Assembly (NCBI RefSeq): GCF_022414595.1
Contig: NZ_JADWYO010000009.1
Coordinates: forward strand, 83,294 to 147,293
DNA: 64,000 nt
Direction of reading: 5' to 3'
Source: Streptomyces sp. MUM 203J
GTDB taxonomy: Bacteria > Actinomycetota > Actinomycetes > Streptomycetales > Streptomycetaceae
The notes below the pieces were generated by a model. The model was given only the letters and a program-made list of their open reading frames with translations, did not search any database and was not told the DNA's origin. Shown here piece by piece: positions 16,219-24,580 of the stretch; the first letter of the stretch is position 1, and every line of letters begins with the position of its first letter. The position numbers were made by a program, and so were the translations under genes.

Positions 16219-16968
16219 GTGTCCGCCTTCGCCCCCGACTCGCTGGTCCTGAACCGCAAGCTGCCGCTGTGGTACCAGGTGTCCCAGTCCCTGCGCGCGT
16301 CCGTACTCGGACGCTCCCCGGACGCGTCGCTGCGCCTCCCCACCGAGGAGCAGCTCGCGGCGCACTACGGGGTGAGCGTGCTGACCATGCGCCAGGCGCT
16401 GAAGGAGCTGGAGGAGGAGGGCCTGATCAGCAGGCACCGGCGGCGCGGCACCTTCATCGAACCGGGGGCGCGGCGCAGCGCCCCGCGCCGGCTGCTGGGT
16501 TCGATCGACGCGATCGTGGCCCAGCAGTCCGGTGAGCGGACGACGATCCTCGGCCACGGCCCGGGCCGGGTGCCCGGCGACCTGGCCGAGCACTTCCCTG
16601 ACTCGGCCGAGGTCGTCACGTACCGGAGGCTCCGCCGCGACGCGGAGTCGGACGAGCCGACGAACTGGGCGGAGAACGCGGTACGTCCGGACGTGGCGGC
16701 CCGGATCGACCTGGCCGATCTGGAGCGCTGGCCGATGACGAAGGTGCTGCGGGACGCGGTCGGCGTGCGGATCAGCCGCATCACGGACACGGTGGAGGCA
16801 CGGCTCGCGGACCCGGAGACGGCGGAGCTGCTCCAGGTGCCGCTGCTGTCCCCGATCCTGCACTACACGGGCGTGACGTACGGCGAGGACGGCCGGGTGG
16901 TCGACGTGGCCCGGATCCGGTACCGGGGGGACCGGTTCTCCTTCACGGTGACGGTCGAGGCGGACTGA
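16219..16968 (+). CDS. GntR family transcriptional regulator (UTRA type)
   Basis: A 249-residue HutC/UTRA-subfamily GntR protein. The N-terminal winged HTH reads LWYQVSQSLRASVLG, LRLPTEEQLAAHYGVSVLTMRQALKELEEEGLISRHRRRGTF. The C-terminal UTRA ligand domain includes VVTYRRLRRDAESDEPTNWAENAVRPD and ILHYTGVTYGEDGRVVDVARIRYRGDRF. A GTG start (16219) has ACGGAG before it. It is 35 bp after hmgA and is the likely regulator of hmgA through the inverted repeat at 14813-14838, perhaps answering to an aromatic acid intermediate (inference). Confidence 0.9.
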   Translation: MSAFAPDSLVLNRKLPLWYQVSQSLRASVLGRSPDASLRLPTEEQLAAHYGVSVLTMRQALKELEEEGLISRHRRRGTFIEPGARRSAPRRLLGSIDAIVAQQSGERTTILGHGPGRVPGDLAEHFPDSAEVVTYRRLRRDAESDEPTNWAENAVRPDVAARIDLADLERWPMTKVLRDAVGVRISRITDTVEARLADPETAELLQVPLLSPILHYTGVTYGEDGRVVDVARIRYRGDRFSFTVTVEAD

Positions 16969-17007
16969 GAGGCGGGCGGGCCGCCTCGGTCACTACCATG
17001 TCGGGCC

Positions 17008-18213
17008 GTGCCGACCGTGAACGACGACGCCCCGCTGCTCGACGACCTCATGCCGTGGTCCGTGCCGCCCCTGCGCCTCGGCCGGGAGTGGGTGGTCGCC
17101 CCCGACCTCCGCACCCTGCGCGCCCGCTGGGACGCGCTGCTCGCGGCCGAGGGCGCCGAGCGCGACGCGCTGTTCCGGCCGAGCCGGGCCCGGACGACGC
17201 GCACGGCGGTCGCCGCGCTGCCGGGGCAGCGGACCGGGACGGTGCGGCTCGTACGGGAGGCCGGGCCCTGCCCGGAGCCGGTGCGCCTGGCGTACGGCCC
17301 GTTCGACGAGCAGTGGCTGCTGCCGGACCACCGGCTGATCGACGTGGCGCGCCCCGAGCTGTGGCGGGTGGCGGACGACCGTCAGCTGTTCGCCGTGGAG
17401 CAGCCGTACGTGCCCCGGGCGGCGGGGCCCGCGCTGCTGGTGACGGCCGCGCTGCCGGACGGCCGCTCCCCCGCCGGGCGCCCCGGCCGGATCCGGCCGC
17501 TGTACCGGCGTCCCGGGGGTCTGGAGCCCAATGTCGTGCCCGGGCTCCTGGAGCTGCTGGAGGCCCGCTACGGGATGCCGGTCACCGCGCGGGACCTGCT
17601 GGCCTGGGCGGTGGCGGCGGCACGGCCCACGCCCGAGGGGTGCCGGGTGCCGTTGCCGGGCGGGCCCGGGACGTGGGCGGCGGGGGTGGCCCTGGGACAG
17701 CGGCTGACGGGGATCCACCTGCGGGGCGCGCGGGGCGGTGACCGGCCGCGCCTTCCCGGCGGGCGGCGCCCCTACGTGCGGGCCCCGCTGCCTCCGGACC
17801 CCGGCACGCTCGCGTACGACGCGGAGGGCGAGGCCCTGGTGGTGGGCGGGACGGGGCGGATCGCTCCGGTGCCCGAGGAGGCCTGGGAGTTCCGGGTGGG
17901 CGGCGCGCGGATGCTGCCGCTGTGGTTCGAGCGGCGTGCGGGTGAGGCCGAGCCGGGGACGCTGGACGCGGTCAGGCCTCGGGAATGGCCGCGGGAATGG
18001 ACGTCCGAGCTGCTGGAGCTCGTCACCGTGCTGGCCCTGCTGGACGGCCTGGAGGCCGAGCGCCGGGCCCTCCTGCCGGGCGGGGGTCCGGGGCTCACCC
18101 GCAGCGCGCTGCGGGCCGCCGGGGTGCTGCCCGCAGGGGACGCCGCGCGGCGGCCGGCATCAGTGCTGGACCACTGGGAGGAGGGGCCGGAGGGGCAGGG
18201 CGCGCTGCTGTAG
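17008..18213 (+). CDS. Stand-alone type ISP restriction/modification specificity-domain protein
   Basis: A 401-residue protein matching the C-terminal target-recognition domain of type ISP restriction-modification enzymes, with a typical ending (VVGGTGRIAPVPEEAWEFRVGGARMLPLWFERR, then a long helix with LLELVTVLALLDGLEAERRALL). No helicase, nuclease or N6-adenine methylase motif is present in it or in its neighbours. It may be a remnant that became a housekeeping gene in streptomycetes, or a DNA-binding protein with a new role. GTG start at 17008. It lies between the GntR and CoA-transferase genes, all on the + strand. Confidence 0.75.
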   Translation: MPTVNDDAPLLDDLMPWSVPPLRLGREWVVAPDLRTLRARWDALLAAEGAERDALFRPSRARTTRTAVAALPGQRTGTVRLVREAGPCPEPVRLAYGPFDEQWLLPDHRLIDVARPELWRVADDRQLFAVEQPYVPRAAGPALLVTAALPDGRSPAGRPGRIRPLYRRPGGLEPNVVPGLLELLEARYGMPVTARDLLAWAVAAARPTPEGCRVPLPGGPGTWAAGVALGQRLTGIHLRGARGGDRPRLPGGRRPYVRAPLPPDPGTLAYDAEGEALVVGGTGRIAPVPEEAWEFRVGGARMLPLWFERRAGEAEPGTLDAVRPREWPREWTSELLELVTVLALLDGLEAERRALLPGGGPGLTRSALRAAGVLPAGDAARRPASVLDHWEEGPEGQGALL

Positions 18214-18435
18214 GCGGTGCACGACGGGCCCTCCCCCGCCCCGCGCCCAACGGAACCGGGGTCCCCGTTCTCGCGCCTGGGAGCTACCGCCGACCCGAGG
18301 AGCCTGGGAGAGCCCGGCCCCGGAAGCCGGCCGGACCGGCGTCGGCGTGTGTGGGGGGGGAAGGCACCGCCGGACGCACGCCCAGTGGCGCCCGGCCCGT
18401 GACAACGTGCCCCGTACACGATATGCACGGGTGCC

Positions 18436-19638
18436 ATGAGCACCCACCCGCAGCCCCTGCCGCTCGACGGAGTCACGGTCGTCGCCGTCGAGCAGGCCGT
18501 ATCCGCTCCTTTCGCCACCCGCCAGCTCGCGGACCTGGGCGCCCGGGTCATCAAGATCGAGCGCCCCGACGGCGGTGACTTCGCCCGCGGCTACGACACC
18601 GCGGCCCGCGGGCTCGCCTCGCACTTCGTGTGGTGCAACCGCGGCAAGGAGTCCCTGGCGGTCGACCTCAAGGACCCCCGCGGGCTGGCCCTCGTACGGC
18701 GGCTCGTCGCGGACGCCGACGTGTTCGTGCAGAACCTGGCGCAGGGTGCGGCGGCCCGCCTGGGCCTGGACGCGGCGACCTTGTGCGCGGCGCACCCCCG
18801 TCTCGTCGCGGTGGACATATCCGGCTACGGCGCGGGCGGCCCGTACGCGCACAAGCGGGCCTACGACATGCTCGTGCAGTGCGAGGCGGGCCTCGTGTCG
18901 GTGACGGGCACGGCGGAGCAGCCGGTCAAGGCGGGCGTCCCGGCGGCCGACATCGCGGCGGCGATGTACGCGTTCTCGGGCGTGCTGGCGGCGCTGCTGC
19001 GGCGGGCGGCGACGGGGCGCGGCGGCCCGGTGGAGGTCTCCATGCTGGAGTCGCTGGCGGAGTGGATGGGCCACCCGCTGCACCACGGTATGCACGGGGG
19101 CGAGGCACCGGTGCGTACGGGTGTGGCGCATGCCGTCATCGCCCCGTACGACGCCTACGGGACGGCCGACGGCGGGCAGGTGCTGCTGTCGGTGCAGAAC
19201 GACCGCGAGTGGCGCCGCCTGGCCGAGCAGGTGCTGGGCCGCCCGGAGTTGGGCGAGGATCCGGACTTCGCCACGAATACGGCCCGGGTGGCGCGCCGGG
19301 AGAAGACGGACGCGGTGGTGGCGGAGGCGCTGGCCGCGCTGGACACGGCGGAGGCGCTGGCGCGGCTGGACGCGGCGGGCATCGCGTGCGCCCGGCTGAA
19401 CACGGTGGCCGATGTGGCGGGCCACCCCCAGCTGTCCGCGCGCGACCGCTGGCGTGAGGTTCCCTCACCGGCGGGCCCCCTGCGGGCCCTGCTGCCGCCG
19501 ATCACCCTTCCGGACGGCCCGGAGGCACGCATGGGCGCGGTCCCTTCCCTCGGGGAGCACACGGACCTGCTGCTCCGGGAACTGGGTGTGCCGGCGGAGG
19601 ACCGGGCGGCGCTGCGGCGAGAGGGCGTGGTCGCCTGA
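18436..19638 (+). CDS. CaiB/BaiF family CoA transferase
   Basis: A 400-residue class III CoA transferase that moves CoA between carboxylic acids through an aspartyl-CoA intermediate. The family start is visible (LDGVTVVAVEQAVSAPFATRQLADLGARVIKIERPDGGDFARGYD), as are NRGKESLAVDLKDPRG and the catalytic Asp in AYDMLVQCEAGL. The C-terminal half has the interlocked-dimer pattern (TGVAHAVIAPYDAYGTADG, GIACARLNTVADVAGHPQL). Donor and acceptor are unknown. About 220 bp separates it from the type ISP gene; no partner enzyme is adjacent. Confidence 0.93.
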   Translation: MSTHPQPLPLDGVTVVAVEQAVSAPFATRQLADLGARVIKIERPDGGDFARGYDTAARGLASHFVWCNRGKESLAVDLKDPRGLALVRRLVADADVFVQNLAQGAAARLGLDAATLCAAHPRLVAVDISGYGAGGPYAHKRAYDMLVQCEAGLVSVTGTAEQPVKAGVPAADIAAAMYAFSGVLAALLRRAATGRGGPVEVSMLESLAEWMGHPLHHGMHGGEAPVRTGVAHAVIAPYDAYGTADGGQVLLSVQNDREWRRLAEQVLGRPELGEDPDFATNTARVARREKTDAVVAEALAALDTAEALARLDAAGIACARLNTVADVAGHPQLSARDRWREVPSPAGPLRALLPPITLPDGPEARMGAVPSLGEHTDLLLRELGVPAEDRAALRREGVVA

Positions 19639-19998
19639 CGGACGCGGGCTGCCCCTGGGCGGACGGAGGCGCGGGCCGGATGGCGCGTGACACATGACGT
19701 GTGAGGCGGGCCGGGCTGCCCGGGACCGGGCGGCAGAAGGCCGTCACGCCGGGCGTGCGACGCGGGGTGGCAGGACGGGCCGCAGGGCGCGCAGCGCCGA
19801 CGGGGCCGGGTGAGGAATCACCCGAGCGCAGGGCACGGACCACCGAACGCGTGGCCGGGGGACGGGGGCACGCGGCGCAGGATCCGGGCCCGGGATGCCG
19901 GACGGGCGGTGCGCGGGGTGTGGGCGGGAGGCCGGTGCGGGGAGGGGTGTACGTGACGTCGGAGCGGGGCTCGGGGTGACCGGCCGGGCCCCGCTCCG
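19639..19998. other. Intergenic region, no gene seen
   Basis: 360 bp between the CoA transferase and the convergent small basic protein gene. It is GC-rich, with no reading frame showing codon bias or a ribosome binding site. No convincing terminator hairpin was seen. Confidence 0.5.
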
Positions 19999-20262
19999 CT
20001 AGCCGTGGTTGCCGAAGAGCGAGCGGCGCAGTCGGCGCAGCGGCGCGAAGAGCGAGACACGCGCGCTCCTGCTCCGACGGCTGTGCACGACGTCACGGGT
20101 CGTCAGCTCACGCATCAGCGAGGTCGCCTCCGCGACGTCGCGCTGCGGAATGGCCGGCCCCCCGAGAACCGCGAGGTGGCGGTCCAGTCGCGAACTGGTC
20201 GCGCCGCTCTTACAACTGATCGCAGGCACACGCGGCCTGCCGCGCATCGTTATCTGTTCCAT
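19999..20262 (-). CDS. Small basic conserved-looking protein (87 aa), function unknown
   Basis: ATG 20262 with GGGGAG eight bases upstream gives a short protein of about 87 residues. It starts MEQITMRGRPRVPAISCKSG and ends with a strongly basic tail (RSRSARVSLFAPLRRLRRSLFG). Three parts are seen: a hydrophilic N-terminal strand, a helical middle (DVAEATSLMRELTTRDVV) and the amphipathic basic end, which could touch membrane or nucleic acid. I do not recognise a family. The good ribosome binding site and distinct composition make it a believable gene; an in-frame longer reading to 20364 has no such support. Confidence 0.6.
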   Translation of the reverse strand: MEQITMRGRPRVPAISCKSGATSSRLDRHLAVLGGPAIPQRDVAEATSLMRELTTRDVVHSRRSRSARVSLFAPLRRLRRSLFGNHG

Positions 20263-20501
20263 GTCACTCCCCACCCGTACAAGGGCACCCGGCCCGGGCC
20301 ACGTTAAGCCTATCGTCCCCGCATCGCAGCCGTGTATCCCGGTATCGGGATTCACCGCACACATACGAGGGTTGACAGTTACTCTCCGAATGTGTCTGAT
20401 TCCAGGGCGAGTTGGACGCGCCCCGAAGCGCCGGACCGGCTTGCTCGAGCCCTTCCGGCGCCCGGGGAGCGGGGGCTGCGCGACAGCGCCCCGACCAGGG
20501 A

Positions 20502-21305
20502 CTACACCGCCCCGCGGAACGTCGGCAGGTACCCGCCCGACTGCCCCGACGCCGTCGGGTGGTAGGACTCACCGATGTTGAGCCACTTCACACTGTGCAG
20601 CCACGACGAGCCCGAGCAGATCTCGTGCCCGGTGAACGCCGGCCGGACGTCCGCGAAGGTGAACCCGTGGTCCGCAGCACGTTTGGCGAGCGCCGCGTTC
20701 AGGTGGTCGGCGCCGCCGTTGATGGCGCGGCGCTCGTTCTCGGTCAGCCCGGTGACGCAGCTCCCGCCGATCTTGTAGAAGCGGGGGTAGCCGAGGACGA
20801 CGACCCGGGCCGAAGGGGCCTTCTGACGGATGGCGTCGTAGACGGAGTCGAGCCGCCCGGGCAACGTGTCGTCGACGTAACTCTTGGCCTGGTTGACGCG
20901 GTTGACGCAGCTGGACTCCGACTGCAGGACGCAGGTGGTCATGACGTCCGCGAACCCGGCGTCGTTGCCGCCGACGGTGATCGAGACGAGGTCGGTGCCG
21001 CTGTTGAGCGGAGCGATCTGACTGTTCGTCACATCGTGGGTCTTCGCGCCCGAGCAGGCGGTGAACGCGAAGGACGAGGGCGCGTTCGCGGCGGCCCAGA
21101 GCGCGGGGTACGCGCGGGGTGTGCGCTTACAGGAGCCGCTGGAGCCGTCGTAGTTGCCGGCGCCGACGCCGGACGAGTAGGAGTCTCCGAGCGCCACGTA
21201 GTCGACGGCGGCGGAGTCCGCGTGGGCGGCGCCGGCCCCGGTGAGGGCGAGCGCCGCACCGAGGAGCAGCGAGGACACGAGCGCGGCGGTGCGGGTCGTT
21301 TTCAT
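20502..21305 (-). CDS. Secreted SGNH-family lipase/esterase
   Basis: A 267-residue secreted GDSL/SGNH hydrolase. A signal peptide (MKTTRTAALVSSLLLGAALA..., cleavage near AHA) precedes block I VALGDSYSSGVGAGNY (nucleophile Ser), the block III sequence VSITVGGNDAGF, and the C-terminal block V Asp/His region (GESYHPTASGQSGGYLPTF). Six cysteines would give three disulfides, as in Streptomyces lipases such as that of S. rimosus. ATG 21305 has GAAGGGGG upstream. It hydrolyses acyl esters outside the cell; natural substrate unknown. Confidence 0.94.
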   Translation of the reverse strand: MKTTRTAALVSSLLLGAALALTGAGAAHADSAAVDYVALGDSYSSGVGAGNYDGSSGSCKRTPRAYPALWAAANAPSSFAFTACSGAKTHDVTNSQIAPLNSGTDLVSITVGGNDAGFADVMTTCVLQSESSCVNRVNQAKSYVDDTLPGRLDSVYDAIRQKAPSARVVVLGYPRFYKIGGSCVTGLTENERRAINGGADHLNAALAKRAADHGFTFADVRPAFTGHEICSGSSWLHSVKWLNIGESYHPTASGQSGGYLPTFRGAV

Positions 21306-21815
21306 GTAACCCCCTTCGGCAGGTTCTCTGCCTGACTTGCGTAGCGCGCAGCCGTGTACATGCCAATACATCTGGCGTGGACCCGCACAGAGTTCACTCT
21401 CCCGGAGTCACCGCCTCCCCCCTTGCCACACGAGAAGACAAACACCACACAATCAGGATCACTGACAGTGAAATAAAACAAAGAAGCCAAAAGGCGGCCC
21501 AGGGGACGGCCTCTTGTCATACAGTCAGACGCGTCAATACCGTCGTACATCCACCCGCACCGGCTCATCTCGCGAGGCGACTCCAGGGGAGGGGTCAGAC
21601 GCCTCGCAGCACCCGAGGGCCGGAGCGGGGCGCGGTAGGGGGGTGTCGTGCTCGGTGCCTTGACCGAGTCACGTGCCGCGCAAGAGCACTGCCCGCTCAC
21701 CCGGCATGGTCATGAACGCAGCAGTACGAACAGGGTGAGAACCCCCCTTTCGAACCGGACACCCATCCGGGCCGCCCAGCCGCGGGCGGCCCACCGGACG
21801 AGAGGGAACCGACCG
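21306..21815. other. Divergent promoter region with AT-rich patch and palindrome
   Basis: 510 bp between the SGNH lipase and the first glycosyltransferase gene. The stretch about 21430-21500 is unusually A-rich for this genome. It holds a perfect palindrome, TCACTG-A-CAGTGA (21459-21471), which could be an operator for either gene. No coding frame is convincing. Confidence 0.45.
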
Positions 21816-22661
21816 ATGAGCAGCTCCTTCCTGCGCCCGGCCACCCGGACCACACCGGCGGCGGACTCCGCCGAGTGGCGGGCCATCACCTCGCACCTGG
21901 CCATCACCCCGCCCGTCAGCGTGGTCATCCCGGCCATGAACGAGGCGGAGAACCTTCCGTACGTCTTCAAGACCCTGCCCGGCTGGATCCACGAAGTGGT
22001 GCTGGTCGACGGCAACTCCACCGACGACACCGTGGCCGTGGCCCGCTCCCACTGGCCCGAGGTCAAGGTGGTGAAGCAGGCAGGAAAGGGCAAGGGCGAC
22101 GCGCTGATCAGCGGGTTCGCCGCCTGCTCGGGCGACATCATCGTCATGGTCGACGCCGACGGCTCGGCGGACGGCCACGAGATCGTGTCGTACGTCTCCG
22201 CCCTTGTCGGCGGCGCCGACTTCGCCAAGGGCTCCCGCTTCGCCAACGGCGGCGGCACCGACGACATGACCGCGGTCCGCAGGCTCGGCAACCGCCTGCT
22301 GTGCGCGGTCGTCAACGCCAAGTTCGGCGCCCGCTACACCGATCTGTGCTACGGCTACAACGCGTTCTGGCGGCACTGCCTGGACGCCGTCAGCCTCGAC
22401 TGCACCGGCTTCGAGATCGAGACCCTTCTCAACATCCGCGTGGTCACGGCCGGTCTGCGGGTCCAGGAGGTGCCCAGCCACGAATACGTCCGCATCCACG
22501 GCGCCTCCAACCTGCACGCCGTACGGGACGGACTGCGGGTCCTGAAGGTGATCCTGCGCGAGAAGCGGACGCGCCGGGCCCCGGCCGGCCCGGGTCCGGG
22601 CACCGGGCTCGGCCCCGCCGCCGTCCCTCCGGTCAGCGTCCCCCGAGGAGAGCTGTCTTGA
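21816..22661 (+). CDS. Family 2 glycosyltransferase (DPM-like)
   Basis: A 281-residue GT-A fold glycosyltransferase. It has VSVVIPAMNEAENLPYVF, VVLVDGNSTDDTV, the DXD-type VMVDADGSADGHE, and AVVNAKFGARYTDLCYGYNAFWR, which together resemble dolichyl-phosphate-mannose-synthase-like enzymes. No transmembrane tail is evident. ATG 21816 follows GAGAGGGAACC. It is the first gene of a three-gene operon; its stop overlaps the TTG start of the second transferase. The operon may build a secreted or wall polysaccharide (inference). Confidence 0.9.
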   Translation: MSSSFLRPATRTTPAADSAEWRAITSHLAITPPVSVVIPAMNEAENLPYVFKTLPGWIHEVVLVDGNSTDDTVAVARSHWPEVKVVKQAGKGKGDALISGFAACSGDIIVMVDADGSADGHEIVSYVSALVGGADFAKGSRFANGGGTDDMTAVRRLGNRLLCAVVNAKFGARYTDLCYGYNAFWRHCLDAVSLDCTGFEIETLLNIRVVTAGLRVQEVPSHEYVRIHGASNLHAVRDGLRVLKVILREKRTRRAPAGPGPGTGLGPAAVPPVSVPRGELS

Positions 22662-23686
22662 GCGGACACAGCGTTCCCGTCGGCGGTCGCCGGTTCTCCG
22701 TCGTCATCTGCGTCTACACCGAGGACCGCTGGGCGGACATCCTGGCCGCCGTCGACTCCGTACGGCTCCAGTCGCGGTCCGCGCTGGAGACCCTGCTCGT
22801 CGTCGACCACAACCCGCCGCTGCTGGAGCGGCTCGCCGAGGAGTACGGCGGCGAGGCCGCCCGCGTACGGGTCCTCGCCAACACCGGTCCACGCGGGCTG
22901 TCCGCCGGGCGCAACACCGGGATCGCCGCCGCCAGGGGCGACGTCGTCGCCTTCCTCGACGACGACGCGGTGGCCGAACCCGACTGGCTGCGGCACTTCG
23001 ACGCCGCCTACGACGACCCGGACGTCATGGCCGTCGGCGGCAGGACCGAGCCGCTGTGGGCGTCCGGCCGCCGCCCGGTGTGGTTCCCGGAGGAGTTCGA
23101 CTGGATCGTCGGCTGTACGTACCGGGGCGTGCCGCCGGGCAGGGTCCGGGTCCGCAACGTGCTCGGCGGGAACGCCTCCTTCCGGCGGGCCGCGTTCGAC
23201 GCGGCGGGCGGCTTCGCCACCGGTATCGGGCGGGACGGCGACCGGCGGCCTCTCGGCTGCGAGGAGACCGAACTGTGCATCCGGCTCGGCACCGCCCTGC
23301 CCCGGGCGGTGTTGCTGGTCGACGACCGCGCCGTCATCCACCACAGGGTGCCGCGCGTGCGGGAGCGGTTCGGCTACTTCCGCACGCGGGCGTACGCCGA
23401 GGGCCTGTCGAAGGCCCTGGTGGCCCGCAGTGTGGGGGCAGTCCGGGGCCTGGAGACCGAGCGCCGCTACACGACACGGGTCCTTCCCGCCGGAGTGGCG
23501 CGCGGGCTGCGGGACCTCGTGCTGGGCAGACCCGGCGGCGCGGGGCGGGCCGGGGCGATCGTGGCGGGCGTGGCGCTGGCCGCGGCCGGGTACGCCCGGG
23601 GGGTGCTGCGGGCGCGGCGGGGACGGGGCACGGCGTTCTCGTGGGGCCCCGTCGGAGCCGTGCACGCCGGAGAGGAGCCGCTGTGA
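22658..23686 (+). CDS. Family 2 glycosyltransferase
   Basis: A 342-residue GT2 protein. The N-terminal FSVVICVYTEDRWADILAAVDSVRLQS, LLVVDHNPPLLERL, GLSAGRNTGIAAARGDVVAFLDDDAVAEPDWL (with DDD), NVLGGNASFRRAAFDAAGGF and the acceptor-site region CEETELCIRLG are typical. The start is TTG 22658, overlapping the preceding TGA (TTGA) and supported by CGAGGAGAGC; it is translationally coupled. The C-terminal segment has a weakly hydrophobic stretch (AGAIVAGVALAAAGYARGV) that may contact the membrane. Confidence 0.9.
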   Translation: MSGHSVPVGGRRFSVVICVYTEDRWADILAAVDSVRLQSRSALETLLVVDHNPPLLERLAEEYGGEAARVRVLANTGPRGLSAGRNTGIAAARGDVVAFLDDDAVAEPDWLRHFDAAYDDPDVMAVGGRTEPLWASGRRPVWFPEEFDWIVGCTYRGVPPGRVRVRNVLGGNASFRRAAFDAAGGFATGIGRDGDRRPLGCEETELCIRLGTALPRAVLLVDDRAVIHHRVPRVRERFGYFRTRAYAEGLSKALVARSVGAVRGLETERRYTTRVLPAGVARGLRDLVLGRPGGAGRAGAIVAGVALAAAGYARGVLRARRGRGTAFSWGPVGAVHAGEEPL

Positions 23687-24501
23687 ACGACGGCCCCCCG
23701 GCCCCTTCGGGGCCGGTCCCGATCCTGATGTACCACGCGGTCGCGCACCGGCCCGCCCGCGCGGTGCGCGGGCTGTCGGTGGCGCCGGAGGCGTTCGCCG
23801 CCCAGATGATGGTGCTGGCCGAGTACCGCTGCACGCCGCTGACCACGGCCGCGCTGGCCGAGGCGTGGCGGACCGGCAAGCCGCTGCCGGAGCGGCCGGT
23901 GCTCGTCACCTTCGACGACGGCTACGAGGGCGTGCACCGTCACGCCCTGCCCGTGCTGGCCGAACACGGCTTCCCGGCCACGCTGTTCGTGTCGACGGGC
24001 TGGCTGCGCAGCCCTCACGGCACGGGCGGCGCCCTCGACACGATGCTCGACTGGGACCAGGTGCGGGAGCTGGCGGCGGCGGGCACCGAGATCGGCGGCC
24101 ACACCCACACACATCCGCAGCTGGACCAGGTGGACGACGCCCGGCTGCGGTACGAGGCCGAGCACTGCCGGGAGATCGTCGCCGGGGAACTGGGATCCGC
24201 CCCGGTCTCCTTCGCCTACCCGTACGGCTACTCCGACCGCCGGGTGCGGCAGGCCGTGCGCGCCGCCGGGTACGCGCAGGCCCTGGCGGTCGGCAACGCG
24301 TGCGCGCGACGCGCCCAGGGGCCGTACGCACTGCGGCGGGTCACCGTGCGCCGCTCCACGACGGTCGATGAGTTCCGGCGCCTGGTGCGGGGGCGGGCAC
24401 TGGGGCGGCTGTTCGCACGGGACCGGGCGCTGACGAAGGGGTACGCGGTGGTGCGCCGCGCCCGGCGGGCGGTGACGTCGGCCAGGAGGCTCGGGGCCTG
24501 A
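23683..24501 (+). CDS. Polysaccharide deacetylase (NodB homology)
   Basis: A 272-residue carbohydrate esterase family 4 protein. The N-terminal VPILMYHAV is the usual entry. The metal/catalytic motifs are VTFDDGYEGV (first Asp base and Asp ligand) and GGHTHTHPQLDQ (His ligands), followed by VSFAYPYGYSD. It would remove N-acetyl groups from a hexosamine polymer. No signal peptide is seen, so it may act on lipid-linked intermediates in the cytoplasm or be exported otherwise. The GTG start 23683 overlaps the previous stop (GTGA), making glycosyltransferase-glycosyltransferase-deacetylase one coupled operon. Confidence 0.9.
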   Translation: MNDGPPAPSGPVPILMYHAVAHRPARAVRGLSVAPEAFAAQMMVLAEYRCTPLTTAALAEAWRTGKPLPERPVLVTFDDGYEGVHRHALPVLAEHGFPATLFVSTGWLRSPHGTGGALDTMLDWDQVRELAAAGTEIGGHTHTHPQLDQVDDARLRYEAEHCREIVAGELGSAPVSFAYPYGYSDRRVRQAVRAAGYAQALAVGNACARRAQGPYALRRVTVRRSTTVDEFRRLVRGRALGRLFARDRALTKGYAVVRRARRAVTSARRLGA

Positions 24502-24580
24502 GCGTCCCGGGGGCACGAGGGCGGGAGTGCGGGCGGCCGGACGGCAAAAACCGGTGCGATGAGGGCAAGGGTGACGGATC

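Noticed and set aside
19701..19979. Open frame after the CoA transferase
   Set aside because: Arg/Gly-rich low complexity, no ribosome binding site and no codon-position bias.
22355..23665. 436-codon minus-strand frame over the second glycosyltransferase
   Set aside because: Shadow frame with no motif; the + strand has GT2 motifs and coupled starts.
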